From Poindextera sp963719975 (GTDB taxonomy: Bacteria; Pseudomonadota; Alphaproteobacteria; Caulobacterales; Caulobacteraceae): a stretch of 64,000 bases of DNA. Shown piece after piece: positions 19,395 through 30,299 of this stretch. Under the pieces are notes generated by a model. It had not been told where the DNA came from, did not search any database, and was given only the letters and a program-made list of their open reading frames with translations. The position numbers and the translations under genes are program-made. The stretch covers positions 131,908-195,907 of the forward strand of contig CAVRED010000011.1 of the NCBI GenBank assembly GCA_963719975.1, given 5' to 3'. Each line of letters starts with the position of its first letter. Within the stretch, counting starts at the first letter, position 1.

Positions 19395-20175
19395 TCACTC
19401 GTCGAAGATCGCGACCACGCGCGACCAGCCGGCGGATGCGCCTTTGATCTTAACCGGGAAGCAGGCGATCTCGAAGCCGAACGGCGGCAGGCTGGCCAGG
19501 TTGGCGAGCTTCTCCATCTGCCAGTAGGGAACCTCGCGGCCGGCCTTGTGTCCCTCCCAGATGATGGCCGGATCGCGCGTTTCGGCCCACCGCTTCGCCG
19601 TGTGGCTGAAGGGCGCGTCCCACGACCAGGCGTCGGTGCCGACGACGCGGACGCCGCGGGTGGTCAGGTACAGGGTCGCCTCACGGCCCATGCCGCATCC
19701 GCCGTGGATGTATTCCGGCTTGCCGAAGACCTCGCCGGCGCGGGTGTTCACAACCACGATGTCGTAGGGCTGGAGCGTGTGGCCGATGCGCTTGAGCTCC
19801 GCCTCGATGTCGGCGGCGGTGGCGACGTAGCCGTCCGGCAGCGCGCGGAAGTCCAGCTTCACGCCGGGCCGCAGGCACTGGTCCAGCGGCGTCTCGTCGA
19901 TGGTGGGCGCGCGCCGCTGGCCGTGGTCGGTCGTCGAGTGGAAGTGCCACGGCGCGTCCATGTGGGTGCCGTTGTGGGTCGACAGCGACACCCGCTCCAC
20001 CGCCCAGCCCTCGCCGTCCGGCATGTCGGCCGGCCGTCAGCCCCGGAAACGACACAGCCATCTGCGGCACCGACTCGTTGTGGGCCGTGTAGGTGATCTT
20101 GGGCTCCATGCCGGGCGGGTCGGACGGCACGCCCACCTCGATGGCGATGGAGAGATCGACGAAGCGGCGCGCCAT
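19395..20175 (-). CDS. Cyclase-family (kynurenine formamidase-like) metal hydrolase
   Basis: The metal-binding signature HNGTHMDAPWHF is intact, and HxGTHxDxPxH defines this family (arylformamidases, isatin hydrolases, polyketide cyclases). ATG 20175 gives MARRFVDLSIAIEVGVPSDP, the normal N-terminus. One extra base near 20030 splits the gene; the repaired protein is about 259 residues. GTDAWSWDAPF is a segment typical of family members acting on small cyclic or amide substrates. The exact substrate is not predictable. The neighbouring catabolic genes fit amino-acid or aromatic degradation. Confidence 0.85.
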
Positions 20176-20260
20176 GGCCCTGGCCCCCGTTGGCTGACGG
20201 TCCTGCACCGCCTTCTACGCCATCGGCCAGTCGCGCGCGATCAGGCCGGGCGGCTTCGGC

Positions 20261-21253
20261 TCACGGCTTGAGCACCGCCGCGCCGGCGAAGGCGCCGCTC
20301 GCGCAGGTCGGCGAGCGCGCGGTTGGCCTCGGCGAGCGGATAGGAGACGACGTGCGCCGCACGCCGGCCTCGGCGGCCATCGGCAGGTAGTCGCGCCCGT
20401 CCTGGCGCGTCAGGTTGGCGACCGAGACAGCCGCCGCTCTTCCCAGAGCAGGTCGTAGGGGAAGCTCGGGATGTCGCTCATGTGGATGCCGCCGCAGACC
20501 ACCGTTCCGCCCTTGCGGACAGCCGCCAGCGCCTTGGGAACGAGCCCGCCGACCGGCGCGAACAGGATCGCCGCGTCCAGCGGCTCCGGCGGCTGGTCCT
20601 CCGACGCCCCCGCCCAGGCGCAGCCCAGCGTCCGCGCCAGGCCCTGCGCCCCGCGTCGCCGGCGCGGGTGAAGGCGTAGACCGCCTGCCCCTTGGCGATG
20701 GCGAGCTGCGCCAGGAGGTGCGCGGCGGCGCCGAAGCCGTAGAGCCCGAGGCGCTCGACCGGCCGCGGCTCGCAGGCCTTGCGCCAAGCGCGAAAGCCGA
20801 TCAGACCGGCGCAGAGCAGCGGCGCGGCCTCGGCGTCGGCGTAGCCGGCGGGGATCGGGAAGCAGTAGCGAGCGTCGGCGATCATCTCGTCGGCATAACC
20901 GCCGTCGCGCGTCCAGCCGTTGAATTCGGGGTCGTCGCAGAGGTTCTCCTCGCCCGAGCGGCAATAGCGGCAGACGCCGCAGGTGCGGGCGAGCCACGCC
21001 GCGCCGACGCGGTCGCCCAGGCCAAGGCCTTCGACACCCTCGCCCAGCGCCTCGACCACGCCGACGACCTCGTGCCCGGGCGTGATCGGCGATCGCCGCG
21101 GGCGCAGCTCGCCATCGACGACGTGCAGGTCGGTGCGGCAGACGCCGCAGGCGCAGACCCGCAGGCGGACTTCCATCGGCCCTGGGTCCGGCGTCGGCCG
21201 CCGGAGGGGCGTCCAGGGCCTGGCCGGGCGCCGAGAGGGCCATGGCAGAACAT
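20261..21253 (-). CDS. Zinc-dependent alcohol dehydrogenase
   Basis: MDR-family alcohol dehydrogenase. Catalytic-zinc Cys in CGVCRTDLHVVDGEL and GHEVVG; structural-zinc lobe CGVCRYCRSGEENLC; coenzyme fold LGLYGFGAAAHLLAQLA (AdhA-like, where GFGAAAH replaces GxGxxG); then LDAAILFAPVGGLVPKALAA and KGGTVVCGGIHMSDIP. The end GAFAGAAVLKP sits in yet another frame, with changes near 21215, 20655, 20430 and 20350. The start MFCHGPLGA at 21253 is the best fit. NAD(P)-dependent oxidation of a primary alcohol is likely; the substrate is unknown. It is divergent from kbl. Confidence 0.8.
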
Positions 21254-21344
21254 GGGCTTCGATCCTACGCAGAGGCGGCCGGCGTGTCGCGCACGCGCGC
21301 GCGGTCGCCAGAGAGGCCTCGTTCTTGCTCCTAAGGCTCATCCG

Positions 21345-22563
21345 ATGAGGAATCGCGCCTTTATCGTCCGCATTCAGGACACCCTCGACGAGATCGCCGC
21401 GCAGGGGCTGGAGAAGCCCGAGCGCGTGCTGGTCTCGCGCCAGGGCGCGCGGGTTCGCGTCCGCCGCGCCGACGGAACCGTGCGCGAGGCGCTCAACCTC
21501 TGCAGCAACGACTACCTCGGTCTGGCCGGGGACGATCGCGTCGCCGAAGCCGCCGCGAAGGCCGCCCGCGACGCGGGCGCCGGATTCGCCTCCGTGCGCT
21601 TCATCTGCGGCGACCCATGCGCTGCATAAGGACCTCGAGGCGCGCCATCGCCGGCTTCCTCGGCTACGACGACGCCATCCTGTTCGCCGCCGCCTTCGAC
21701 GCCAACGGCGGGGTGTTCGAGCCGCTGCTCGGGGAAGCGGACGCGATCGTCTCCGATTCCCTGAACCACGCCTCGATCATCGACGGCGTCCGGCTCTGCA
21801 AGGCCGCCCGCTATCGTTACGCGTCAGGCGACATGGCCGACCTCGAGGCCCAGCTCGCCGCCGCGCGGTCGGCCGGCGCGCGGACCATCCTGATCGCGAC
21901 CGACGGCGTCTTCTCGATGGACGGCGTCATCGCGAATCTGCGCGGCGATCACCGACCTGGCCGACCGCTACGAGGCGCTGGTGATGGTCGATGACTGCCA
22001 CGCGCTCGGGCTCTTGGGCGAGGGCGGTCGCGGCTCGCCGGAATATCGCGGAGTCGAGGGGCGCATCGACATCCTGACCGGCACCTTCGGCAAGGCGCTC
22101 GGCGGGGCCATGGGCGGCTTCGTCGCCGCCAGCCGCGCGGTCGTGGCGCTGCTTCGCCAGCGCGCGCGGCCCTACCTCTTCTCCAACGCGCTCGCGCCCG
22201 CCGTCTGCGGCGCGGCGCTGAAGGCGATCGAGATCGCCGGCGGCGACGAAGGCCGGGACCTGCGTCGCAAGCTGGCCGCAAACGCCCGCCAGTTCCGCGC
22301 CGCCATGACCGGCGCCGGGTTCGACCTCCTGCCCGGCGAGCATCCCGATCATCCCGGTGATGCTTGGCGACGCCCGCCGCGCCCAGGAGATGGCCGCCGC
22401 CCTCTTCGACGAGGGCGTGTTCGTCACCGGCTTTTCCTTCCCCGTGGTGCCGCGCGGCCAGGCGCGCATCCGGACCCAGGTCTCGGCGGCGCTCGCGCCG
22501 GACCAGATCGACCAGGCCGCCCGCGCCTTCGTCCGCGCCCGCGACCTCTGCGGAGTGTGCTGA
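21345..22563 (+). CDS. kbl: Glycine C-acetyltransferase (2-amino-3-ketobutyrate CoA ligase)
   Basis: PLP enzyme of the alpha-oxoamine synthase family, which cleaves 2-amino-3-ketobutyrate with CoA to glycine and acetyl-CoA. Visible motifs: LNLCSNDYLGLAG, SDSLNHASIIDGVRL, VDDCHALGLLGEGGRG, and the PLP lysine in GTFGKALGGAMGG; the C-terminus has FVTGFSFPVVPRGQARIRTQ. Frame changes occur near 21617, 21945 and 22340; the repaired length is about 405 residues. Start ATG 21345 (MRNRAFIVRIQ). It is followed 15 bases later by tdh, forming the standard two-gene threonine degradation operon. Confidence 0.9.
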
Positions 22564-22578
22564 AGCGATGCCCAGACC

Positions 22579-23611
22579 ATGACCGCGCTCGCCAAGCTCA
22601 AGCCCCAGGAGGGGCTGTGGATGACGCGCGCGCCGGCGCCCAGAGCCCGGGCCGGATGACGTGCTGATCAAGATCAAGCGGACCGCCATCTGCGGGACGG
22701 ACCTGCACATCTATCGCTGGGACGCCTGGGCCCAGCGAACCATCCCCGTGCCGATGATCATCGGCCACGAGTTCGCCGGCGAGATCGTCGAGATCGGCCC
22801 GCGCGTGACCCGGCAAGCTGCGCCGCGGCCAGCGCGTGTCCGGAGAGGGCCACATCGTCAACCTGAACTCCCCGCCTCGCGCGCCGGGCGGTACCACCTC
22901 GATCCGGAGACCGTCGGCGTCGGCGTGAACCGCGACGGCGCCTTCGCCGAATACCTCAGCCTTCCGGCGTTCAACGTCGCGCCGCTGCCCGACAACGTCA
23001 GCGACGACGCCGGCGCGCTGCTCGACCCGTTCGGCAACGCCATGCACGCGGCCCAGCAGTTCGACCTCCTCGGCGAGGACGTGCTGGTCACCGGCGCCGG
23101 GCCCGATCGGCGCCATGGCCGCGGCGATCGCCAGCCGCGCCGGCGCCCGCTCGGTGGTCATGACCGACGTCAACGACTATCGCCTGGCGCTCGCGACCCA
23201 GCTCGCCGACGTCACGCCGGTCAATGTGGCCCGCGAGGACCTCGCCGAAGTCATGGCCCGCGAGGGGGTCGACGAAGGCTTCGGCGTGGCGCTCGAGATG
23301 TCAGGCGCGCCAAGGCCGCCTTCGAACAGGCGGTCGATGCGCTGGCCATGGGCGGGCGGCTGGCCATGCTCGGCCTGCCAGCCGAGGCGATGGAGGTCTC
23401 CTGGTCGCGCATCATCCTGAAGGCGCTGACCATCAAGGGCGTCTACGGCCGCGAGATGTTCGCCACCTGGCAGAAGATGTTCGGCCTGATCCACGCCGGC
23501 TTCGACCTCGAGCGGCTGATCACCCACCGCGCCTGCGCGCGCGACTTCCAGACCGGGTTCGACGCAGCCCTTTCCGGCCAGGCCGGCAAGGTGGTGCTGG
23601 ACTGGCATTGA
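22579..23611 (+). CDS. tdh: L-threonine 3-dehydrogenase, variant lacking structural-zinc cysteines
   Basis: Oxidises threonine to 2-amino-3-ketobutyrate, the substrate of Kbl encoded just upstream. Start ATG 22579 (MTALAKLKPQEGLWMTR). Catalytic site AICGTDLHIYRWD and GHEFAGE, glycine-rich coenzyme motif in VLVTGAGPIGAMAAAIA, family block GVGVNRDGAFAEYL, and C-terminal VYGREMFATWQKMFGLI. The segment after GEGHI, where E. coli Tdh has four Cys for structural zinc, has Asn, Ser, Ser and Asp at the aligned positions. Frame changes near 22640, 22810, 22880, 23100 and 23310. Confidence 0.9.
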
Positions 23612-23618
23612 GCCGGGT

Positions 23619-26600
23619 CTAGCTCGGTCCCAGATTGAGCAGGGCCGGGTCGCCGCCCTGGGCGGCGATGTTGACGCTCACCGCCCGCTCGACGGCGAAG
23701 CGGGTCAGCGACCAGGGCCCGCCGGCCTTCGGCCCCGTGCCCGACAGGCCCTCGCCGCCGAACGGCTGCACGCCGACGACCGCGCCGATCATCGAGCGGT
23801 TGACGTAGGCGTTGCCGGCCGGGACCAGCGCCCGCACCCGCTCGGAGAACCCCTCGACGCGGGTGTGCACGCCAAGCGTCAGGCCATAGCGCCGGCCGGC
23901 GAGCGCCAGGGCGGTCGGCTCCAGCCGCCCCGGTGTCGTAGCGGACGACGTGCAGGATCGGCCCGAACACCTCGCGCTCCAGGAAGTCCGCGGCCGGGAT
24001 CTCGGCCAGGACCGGCCCGAAGAAGGTTCCCGCCGCGCGGGACCGGCCAGCTGCTTGATCACCGTCGCCTCGCGCCGCAGACGCTCGAGGTGGCGTTCCA
24101 GCGCCTCGCGCGCCGTCCGCGTCGATCACCGGACCGACGTCGGTCGCCGGATCGGCCGGGTCGCCGATGACCAGCGCATCCATCGCGCCAGCGAGGCCCG
24201 CGACGATCGCATCCGCCGTCTCGTTCGGCAGGAAGAGGATGCGCAGCGCCGAACAGCGCTGCCCGGCCGAGCCGAAGGCGGAGAGGATGACGTCGTCGAT
24301 CACCTGCTCGCGCAGAGCCGAGGTGTCGACGAACATGCCGTTCAGCCCGCCGGTCTCGGCGACGAAGGGAATGATCGGTCCGTCCCGCCGGGCCAGCGCC
24401 TCGGCGATGACGCGCGCGGTCTCCGTTCCGCCGGTGAAGGCGATCCCGTCGACGCCCGGATGCGCGATCAGCGCCGCCCCGACCGTCTCGCCGCGCCCGG
24501 GCAGCAGCGCGAGCAGGCGCGGATCCAGCCCGGCGCCATGGCAGATGCGCACGGCCGCCGCGGCGATCAGCGGCGTCTGCTCGGCGGGCTTGGCCACGAC
24601 GGCGTTGCCGGCCGCCAGCGCCGCGGCGATCTGGCCGAGGAAGATGGAGAGCGGGAAGTTCCAGGGGCTGATGCAGGCGATGACGCCGCGCCCGCGCCGC
24701 TCCAGCCAGTTGGCCTCGCCGACCGGCCCTTCGAGCGCCACGGGTCCGGCGAAGTCCCGTTCGGCCAGCATGGCGTAGTAGCGGCAGAAGTCGGCCGCCT
24801 CGCGCACCTCGGCGATCCCGTCGGCCAGGGTCTTGCCGCCCTCGCGGGCCAGGATGGCGATCAGCCGCTCGCGGTCCGCCTCGATGCGCATCGGCGATGC
24901 GGCGCAGCGTCTCAGCGCGCGCCGCGCCGCCCGCCGCGTCCCAAGCGCCTTGCGCCGAGCGCGCGCGTCGCGACGCCGGCGTCGATGTCGGTCGGCGGAG
25001 GCCTCGCGCACCTGGCCGACGACGCGGCCGTCGGTCGGCGAACGGACGGGCTCGCGTCTCGCCGGCCGCGCCGGCCGCACAGCGCCTCGCAGTCCACGCC
25101 GCGCCAGGGCGCCGGCGAGGCGCTCGCGCTCCGCCGCCTGGCTGAGGTCGATGCCCGCCGAGTTCTTCCGCTCTGGCCCGTAGAGGTCGGCGGGCCTTGG
25201 GATGCGGCTGTGGCGATCGGGATGCGCTTCGACCGCGGCGATCGGGTCGGCGGCCACGACCGACGGCGGCATGTGCTCGTCGGTGAGCGCGCGGGCGAAC
25301 GAGGTGTTGGCGCCGTTCTCCAGAAGGCGGCGGACCAGATAGGGCAAGAGGTCCTCGTGCTCGCCGACCGGGGCGTAGACGCGCAGCGTCGCCGGGCCGA
25401 ACCGCTCGGCGGCCGCCTCGTAGAGCGCCTGGCCCATGCCGTGCAGGCGCTGGACCTCGATCGGCGACGCCGCGCTCGGCCGCCATGGCGTGCACGGCGG
25501 CCAGCGTGTGGGCGTTGTGGGTGGCGAACTGCGGATAGAGCACCGGCGCGGCCTCGATCAGCGCCCGCGCGCTTGCCAGGTAGCAGAGGTCGGTCGCGGC
25601 CTTGGTGGTGAACACCGGATAGTCAGGGCGGCCCGCGACCTGCGCCCGCTTGATCTCGGTGTCCCAGTAGGCGCCCTTCACCAGCCGCACCATCAACCGC
25701 CGCCGCTGGCGCGCGCGAGCTCGGCCAGGCGCGCGATCACCTCCGGCGCGCGCTTCTGGTAGGCCTGCACCGCGAGGCCGAGCCCGCGCCAATCCGCCAG
25801 CGCCGGCTCCTCGCAAAGCCGCGCGAGCAGCTTCAGCGACAGGGCCAGCCGGTCGGCCTCCTCGGCGTCGATGGTGAAGTTGAGGTCGTGGGACGCGGCG
25901 ATCGCCGCCAGCCGCATCAGCCGCGGATAGAGCTCGCGCCAGACCCGCGCGCTCTTGCGTCGCCTCGTAGCGCGGCGAGAGCGCCGAGAGCTTGACCGAG
26001 ATCCCATGCCCGGCTTCGCGGCCCGGCGCGGCTCGACGCCCGGCCGGCGGCCTCGATCGCGGCGGCGTAGGCGTGCTCGTAGCGCTCGGCGTCGGCTTCC
26101 GTCCGCGCGCCCTCGCCCAGCATGTCGAAGGAGCAGAGCAGGCCCTCGCGCGCCGCCCGCGCCAGCGCCCGCTCGATCGTGCGGCCGAGCACGAACTGCT
26201 CGCCCATGATGCGGATGGCCTGGGCGACGGCGGCGCGGATCACCGGTTCGCCGAGCCGCCCGGCCAGGTGGCCGATGAAGCCGCCGATGTCGCCGCGCGC
26301 CGCCTCGTCCACCTCGACCAGCCGGCCGGTCAGCATCAGGCCCCAGGTGGAGGCGTTGACGAACAGGCTGTCGGACGCGCCAAGGTGCCGCGCCCAGTCG
26401 GCCGAGCCGATCTTCTCGGCGATCAGGGCGTCGCGCGTCGCCTCGTCAGGCGTGCGCAGGAGGGCCTCGGCCAGGCACATCAGCGCCAGGCCCTCGGTCG
26501 TGCCCAGCGCGTATTCGGCGAGGAAGCTCTCGACCACGCCCCGCCGCGGCCGCTCCCGCGCCGCGACCACCAGCGCCTCGGCCTCGGCGACCACGGCCGC

Positions 26601-26696
26601 GCGCTGGCCCGGCGACAGCGGCGGCGGCGTCAGGAGGCCGGCGATCGCCTCGGCCTCGTCGCGGAACTTCCCGGCGTCGAGCAAATCCCAGTCCAT
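23619..26696 (-). CDS. putA: Bifunctional proline dehydrogenase / glutamate-semialdehyde dehydrogenase PutA
   Basis: About 1026 codons, the size of alphaproteobacterial PutA without the DNA-binding RHH domain; start MDWDLLDAGKFRDE at 26696. An N-terminal alpha-domain (residues 1-190) is followed by the FAD-linked PRODH barrel (RLVKGAYWDTEIKRAQ, FATHNAHTLAAV) and the P5C dehydrogenase domain: CISPWNFPLSIFLGQ, VAETGGLNGMFVD with the general-base Glu, catalytic Cys in GSAGQRCSALR, and the end GLSGTGPKAGGP. It converts proline to glutamate, channelling the intermediate. At least five frame changes between 23940 and 26040 fragment it. It is convergent with tdh, eight bases apart. Confidence 0.93.
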
Positions 26697-26740
26697 GGCC
26701 CTCAGATAGGCCCCTGGCCGCCAGGACGCGATGTCGCCGG

Positions 26741-28737
26741 TCACATCAGGTCGCGCGGGATTGCGCTCTCCTGCTCGCGACTGAAGACCTCGGCCCCGTC
26801 TCGGCGCGCGACCAGCCGCTCGCGCACGTGGAACGTCGCTCGCGTGGCGGTGATCTCGACCTCGGCCTCCAGGGCGCAGTCCCAGTCGCCGCGGGCGTAG
26901 CCGACGCCCTGGCGCACCCGCCAGCGGCAGCTCGCGGGGTCGTCCGCCGGCATCTCCGCCTCGACGTCGGGTCCGCTGCGCGTGACGGTGGTCTCGGTGT
27001 CGCGAGATCACCGCGCCGCTCGGCCGGCGAGATTTCGCGGAAGGCGACGCGCCGGCGCGTCCTGTCGCGGGTGATCTGGATGTCGCTGCGGCCCGGCGGC
27101 GACCTCGACGAGCGGGAATCGGAAAGGCAGGCTCGCGGCGTCGTCCGGACGCTCGGACCGGCAGCGTCAGGGTCGACGACTGCGAGGTCGACGCTCAGGC
27201 TGCACCGGCTCCGGCGAGGGCCAGAGCAGCGGCCAAAGCCCCTCGCTGAGCGCGAGCCTGAGCTGCGAGCCCGGCCGCGAAACGGCGCGCCGTCACGTAC
27301 AGCGGCAGTTCGATCGTCGTAGAAGGCGCCCGGCGTCGAGCGGCTCGGGCGCGGCATGGCTCGCGCGATGGGTCAGGTTGAGCGCGCCGTAGGTCACGAG
27401 CCACGAGCGGCCCTCCGCGTCGACCTCGCAGAGCCGCGCCGCCAGCTTGGCGACCGGGCGGTCGGCCGCGACGCGCAAGCGAACGACCGGCGTCCCGAGC
27501 ATCTCGAGCGGCGCCTCCAGCGGCGCGGTGTCGAAGACCAGCGAGCGGGCGTCGTCCGGCGGACTGCTCCTGCGGCGTACTGCGGCGGCGAGAACGGGCA
27601 CCACTCCGGCGTCTGCAGGCCGACGACCTCGCCGCCGATGCTGACGAACGCCGTCGCCGCGCTGCTCGCCGAGGCGCCCCGGGGCTCAGGCGCAGCGCGC
27701 GCGATCATCGCGTCGCCGGCGGCCAGCCGGCTCGGCGACCCAGCGGCCGGGGATGCGCGCCCTCGGCCTGCGCCGGCGACTGCTCCGGCATGTAGGCCCA
27801 CACCTTGGGCCCCTCCATGATCCCGGTCTCCTCGCCGGCCAGCCAGTGGCGCCACCAGCGGACCTCCTCCTGCTCCCAGGCGAGCCCGGGCCCCGGCGCG
27901 GCCGGCGCGGGATAGCCGTGGCCCCAGGGCCCGATCAGCGCCTTCGCCGGGACGGTCAACGCCGCGAGCAGGCGCGGGATGGCCTCGTTGTAGGGGTCGG
28001 CCCAGCCGCCGACGAGGTAGGCGGGGCAAGCAGATCCGCTCCGGCGCGAAGCCCACCGAGCCTTGCCGCCAGTAGTCGTCCTCGCGCTGATGGGCGAGCC
28101 ATGCGGCGGCGATCGGCGGCGCGGCTTCGAGCCGCTGCATCCACGCCCGCTCCCAGCCCGGCCCGAAGACGGCCGGATCCGGCGGGCCGGCCATCACCAG
28201 CTTGAAGCTGGTCGCCCACTTCAGCCCGGTCAGCGCGAAGCTCCCGCCGACGTAGTGGGCGTCGTCGGTGTAGCGCCGGTCCGAGGCGCAGAAGCGACAT
28301 GATCGCCTTCAGCGCCGGCGGCGCGAGCGCCGCCGCCTGCAGCGTCGCGAACCCGCCCCAGGACACGCCGCGCATGCCGACCGCGCCGTTGCACCAGGGC
28401 TGCGCCGCCAGCCAGGCGATGGCGGCGGCGTTGTCCTCCTGCTCGACCGGCAGGTACTCGTCGACCAGCAGCCCGCCGGAGTCGCCGGACCCGCGGCAGT
28501 CCAGCCGCGCGTAGGCGACGCCGTGCTGCGCCAGCCGCCGACCCCAGAACCGCGAGTAGCCGCGCGTGGAGTCCCGCTTGCGGTAGGGGATGGCCTCCAG
28601 CACGACGGGGCAGGGGGCGTCGGTCTCGCGGCAGCCAGAGCTGGACGGCCAGGCGCACGCCGTCGGGCGTGACGATCCAGTCGTTCTCGACCTCGCGGAC
28701 CGCCGACGGGCGCGGGCGGCGCCCAGGCCGCGCTCAT
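26741..28737 (-). CDS. CocE/NonD family hydrolase (X-Pro dipeptidyl-peptidase S15-like)
   Basis: The alpha/beta-hydrolase part reads LEAIPYRKRDSTRGY, ARLDCRGSGDSGG and the nucleophile elbow GMRGVSWGGFATLQ, all characteristic of the CocE/NonD group (cocaine esterase, cephalosporin acylases). The C-terminal jelly-roll part ends at RREQESAIPRDLM-like sequence before 26741. About 665 residues with several frame changes (near 28630, 28260, 28020, 27300 and 27000). Start ATG 28737. It lies 44 bases upstream of putA in the same direction, so it may share a transcript. Substrate not predictable. Confidence 0.85.
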
Positions 28738-28782
28738 GCTATGCCCCGGTGCTGGCGGAGGCGAGAGCGAGGGGCGCTGTCG

Positions 28783-29798
28783 ATGGAGCATGTGCGGTTC
28801 GGGACGACCGGCCTGAAGGTCTCCCGACTGTGCCTCGGGACCATGTCGCTGGGAAGCTCGGCCTGGAAGGGCTGGGTCCTCGACGAGGCCGCGGCCGTCC
28901 CCATCCTTCGCCGCGCGCTCGATCGCGGGATCACCTTCTTCGACATGGCCGACTGGTATTCGCTCGGCCGCGGCGAGGAGGTGGTGGGCCGCAACCTGCT
29001 GAAGATGGAGGCGCGCGAGCAGCTGGTGCTGGCGACCAAGGTCTTCTACCCGATGAGCGACGACCCGAACGATGCGGGCCTGTCGCGCCAGCATATCCTC
29101 GCCTCGATCGACCAGTCTCTGCAAGCGCATCGGGACCGACCACGTCGATCTCTACATCGTCCACGCCTTCGATCCGGCAACGCCGATCGAGGAGACCATG
29201 CAGGCGCTGCACGACGTCGTCCGCGCGGGCAAGGCGCGCTACCTCGGCGCCTCGACCATGTACGCCTGGCAGTTCGCCGAGATGAACGCGGTGGCCCGCG
29301 CCAACGGCTGGACGCCGTTCGTCAACATGCAGTGCCAGCTCAGCCTGCTCTATCGCGAGGAGGAGCGCGAGATGCTGCCCTACTGCGCGCACGCCGGCGT
29401 CGCGGTGACCACCTTCAGCCCGCTCGCGCGCGGCTATCTGGCCGGCGCTGCGCCCGAGCGCGCGCACGGCGCACGACCCCTTCCTCGAGTGGTTCGGCGA
29501 CGCGATCGACATCGAGATCGCAGCGCGCGTGCGCGCGCTCGCCCAGCGCCGCGGCGCGCCGCCGGCCGCCGTCGCCATGGCCTGGGTCGCCGGGCATCCT
29601 GCCGGCGTCGTCCCGCTGATCGGCGCCGACGCGCCCGAGCAGGTCGACGCCGCCATCGAAGCGGCTGCGCTGACGCTCACCGAAGACGAGCGCGCCTGGC
29701 TCGAGGCGTCCTATCGCCCGCGCGACATGATCAACGACTACAATCCGATCCGGCGGGCGCGGGCCTACGCGCCGGATCCAAAGGAGCAAGGCGCATGA
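28783..29798 (+). CDS. Aldo/keto reductase
   Basis: NAD(P)H-dependent AKR barrel: MEHVRFGTTGLKVSRLCLG, DMADWYSLGRGEEVVG with the catalytic Tyr, LVLATKVFYPM with the Lys, KRIGTDHVDLYIVHAFDP, and C-terminal AMAWVAGHPAGVVPLIGA (cofactor binding). Frame changes near 29120 and 29465; repaired length about 338. It is divergent from the CocE gene with 45 bases between starts. Its TGA overlaps the ATG of the Fae-like gene (GCATGA), so it heads a three-gene coupled operon. It resembles AKRs annotated as aryl-alcohol dehydrogenase-like. Confidence 0.9.
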
Positions 29799-30299
29799 TC
29801 TTCCTGGGCGAGTCGTTCGACGGCGACGGCGCCAACGCCGCGCACATCAACCTGATCCTTGGCGCCGAAGGCCGATCTCGGGCAGGCCTACGCGCTCGCC
29901 GCCGCCAGTCCCGGGCCGGGCCACATCCCGTTCCTGACCGTGCTCAAGCCCAATCTGCCGGTAAAGCCCTTCACCCTGTTCGTCGCCAAGGCGGTGCTGC
30001 GCGACGCCGCGCACGAACAGATGACCTGGGGCCCGGCGCAGGCCGGGGTGGCGGCCGGCATGACCGACGCGCTGCTGGCCAAGGCGCTGCCGCCCGAGGC
30101 GCGCGACGGCTGGCTGGCGATCGCGCTGGTCTGGGTCGATTGGAACGCCGACGACGCCGAGGCGGTCTATCGCAACAATCGCGCGGCCACGCGCGGCGCC
30201 GCCGAGCGCGCCATGGCCGCCGACTGGCCGGCGCTCGACGCCCTGCGCGAGGGACTGGCCGACGTGCACAACCCCTTCTTCACCCCGGCGAAGGCGTGA
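29795..30299 (+). CDS. Formaldehyde-activating enzyme (Fae) family protein
   Basis: Starts MIFLGESFDGDGANAAHINL, which matches the Fae N-terminus (GEALVGDGNEVAHIDLI in methylotrophs), including the His proposed as catalytic. After a one-base frame change near 29865 it continues with PFLTVLKPNLPVKPFTLFVA, QMTWGPAQAGVAAGMTDAL and WVDWNADDAEAVYRNN, all collinear with Fae. Classical Fae joins formaldehyde to tetrahydromethanopterin; nothing else in the window indicates methanopterin metabolism, so this is probably a divergent relative with another carbonyl substrate. It is coupled by overlaps to both neighbours. About 168 residues. Confidence 0.85.

Noticed and set aside
23950..25611. 553-residue plus-strand frame
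   Set aside because: Antisense shadow of putA; composition is Arg/Gly/Asp-rich and lacks motifs, while the minus strand shows clear PutA motifs.
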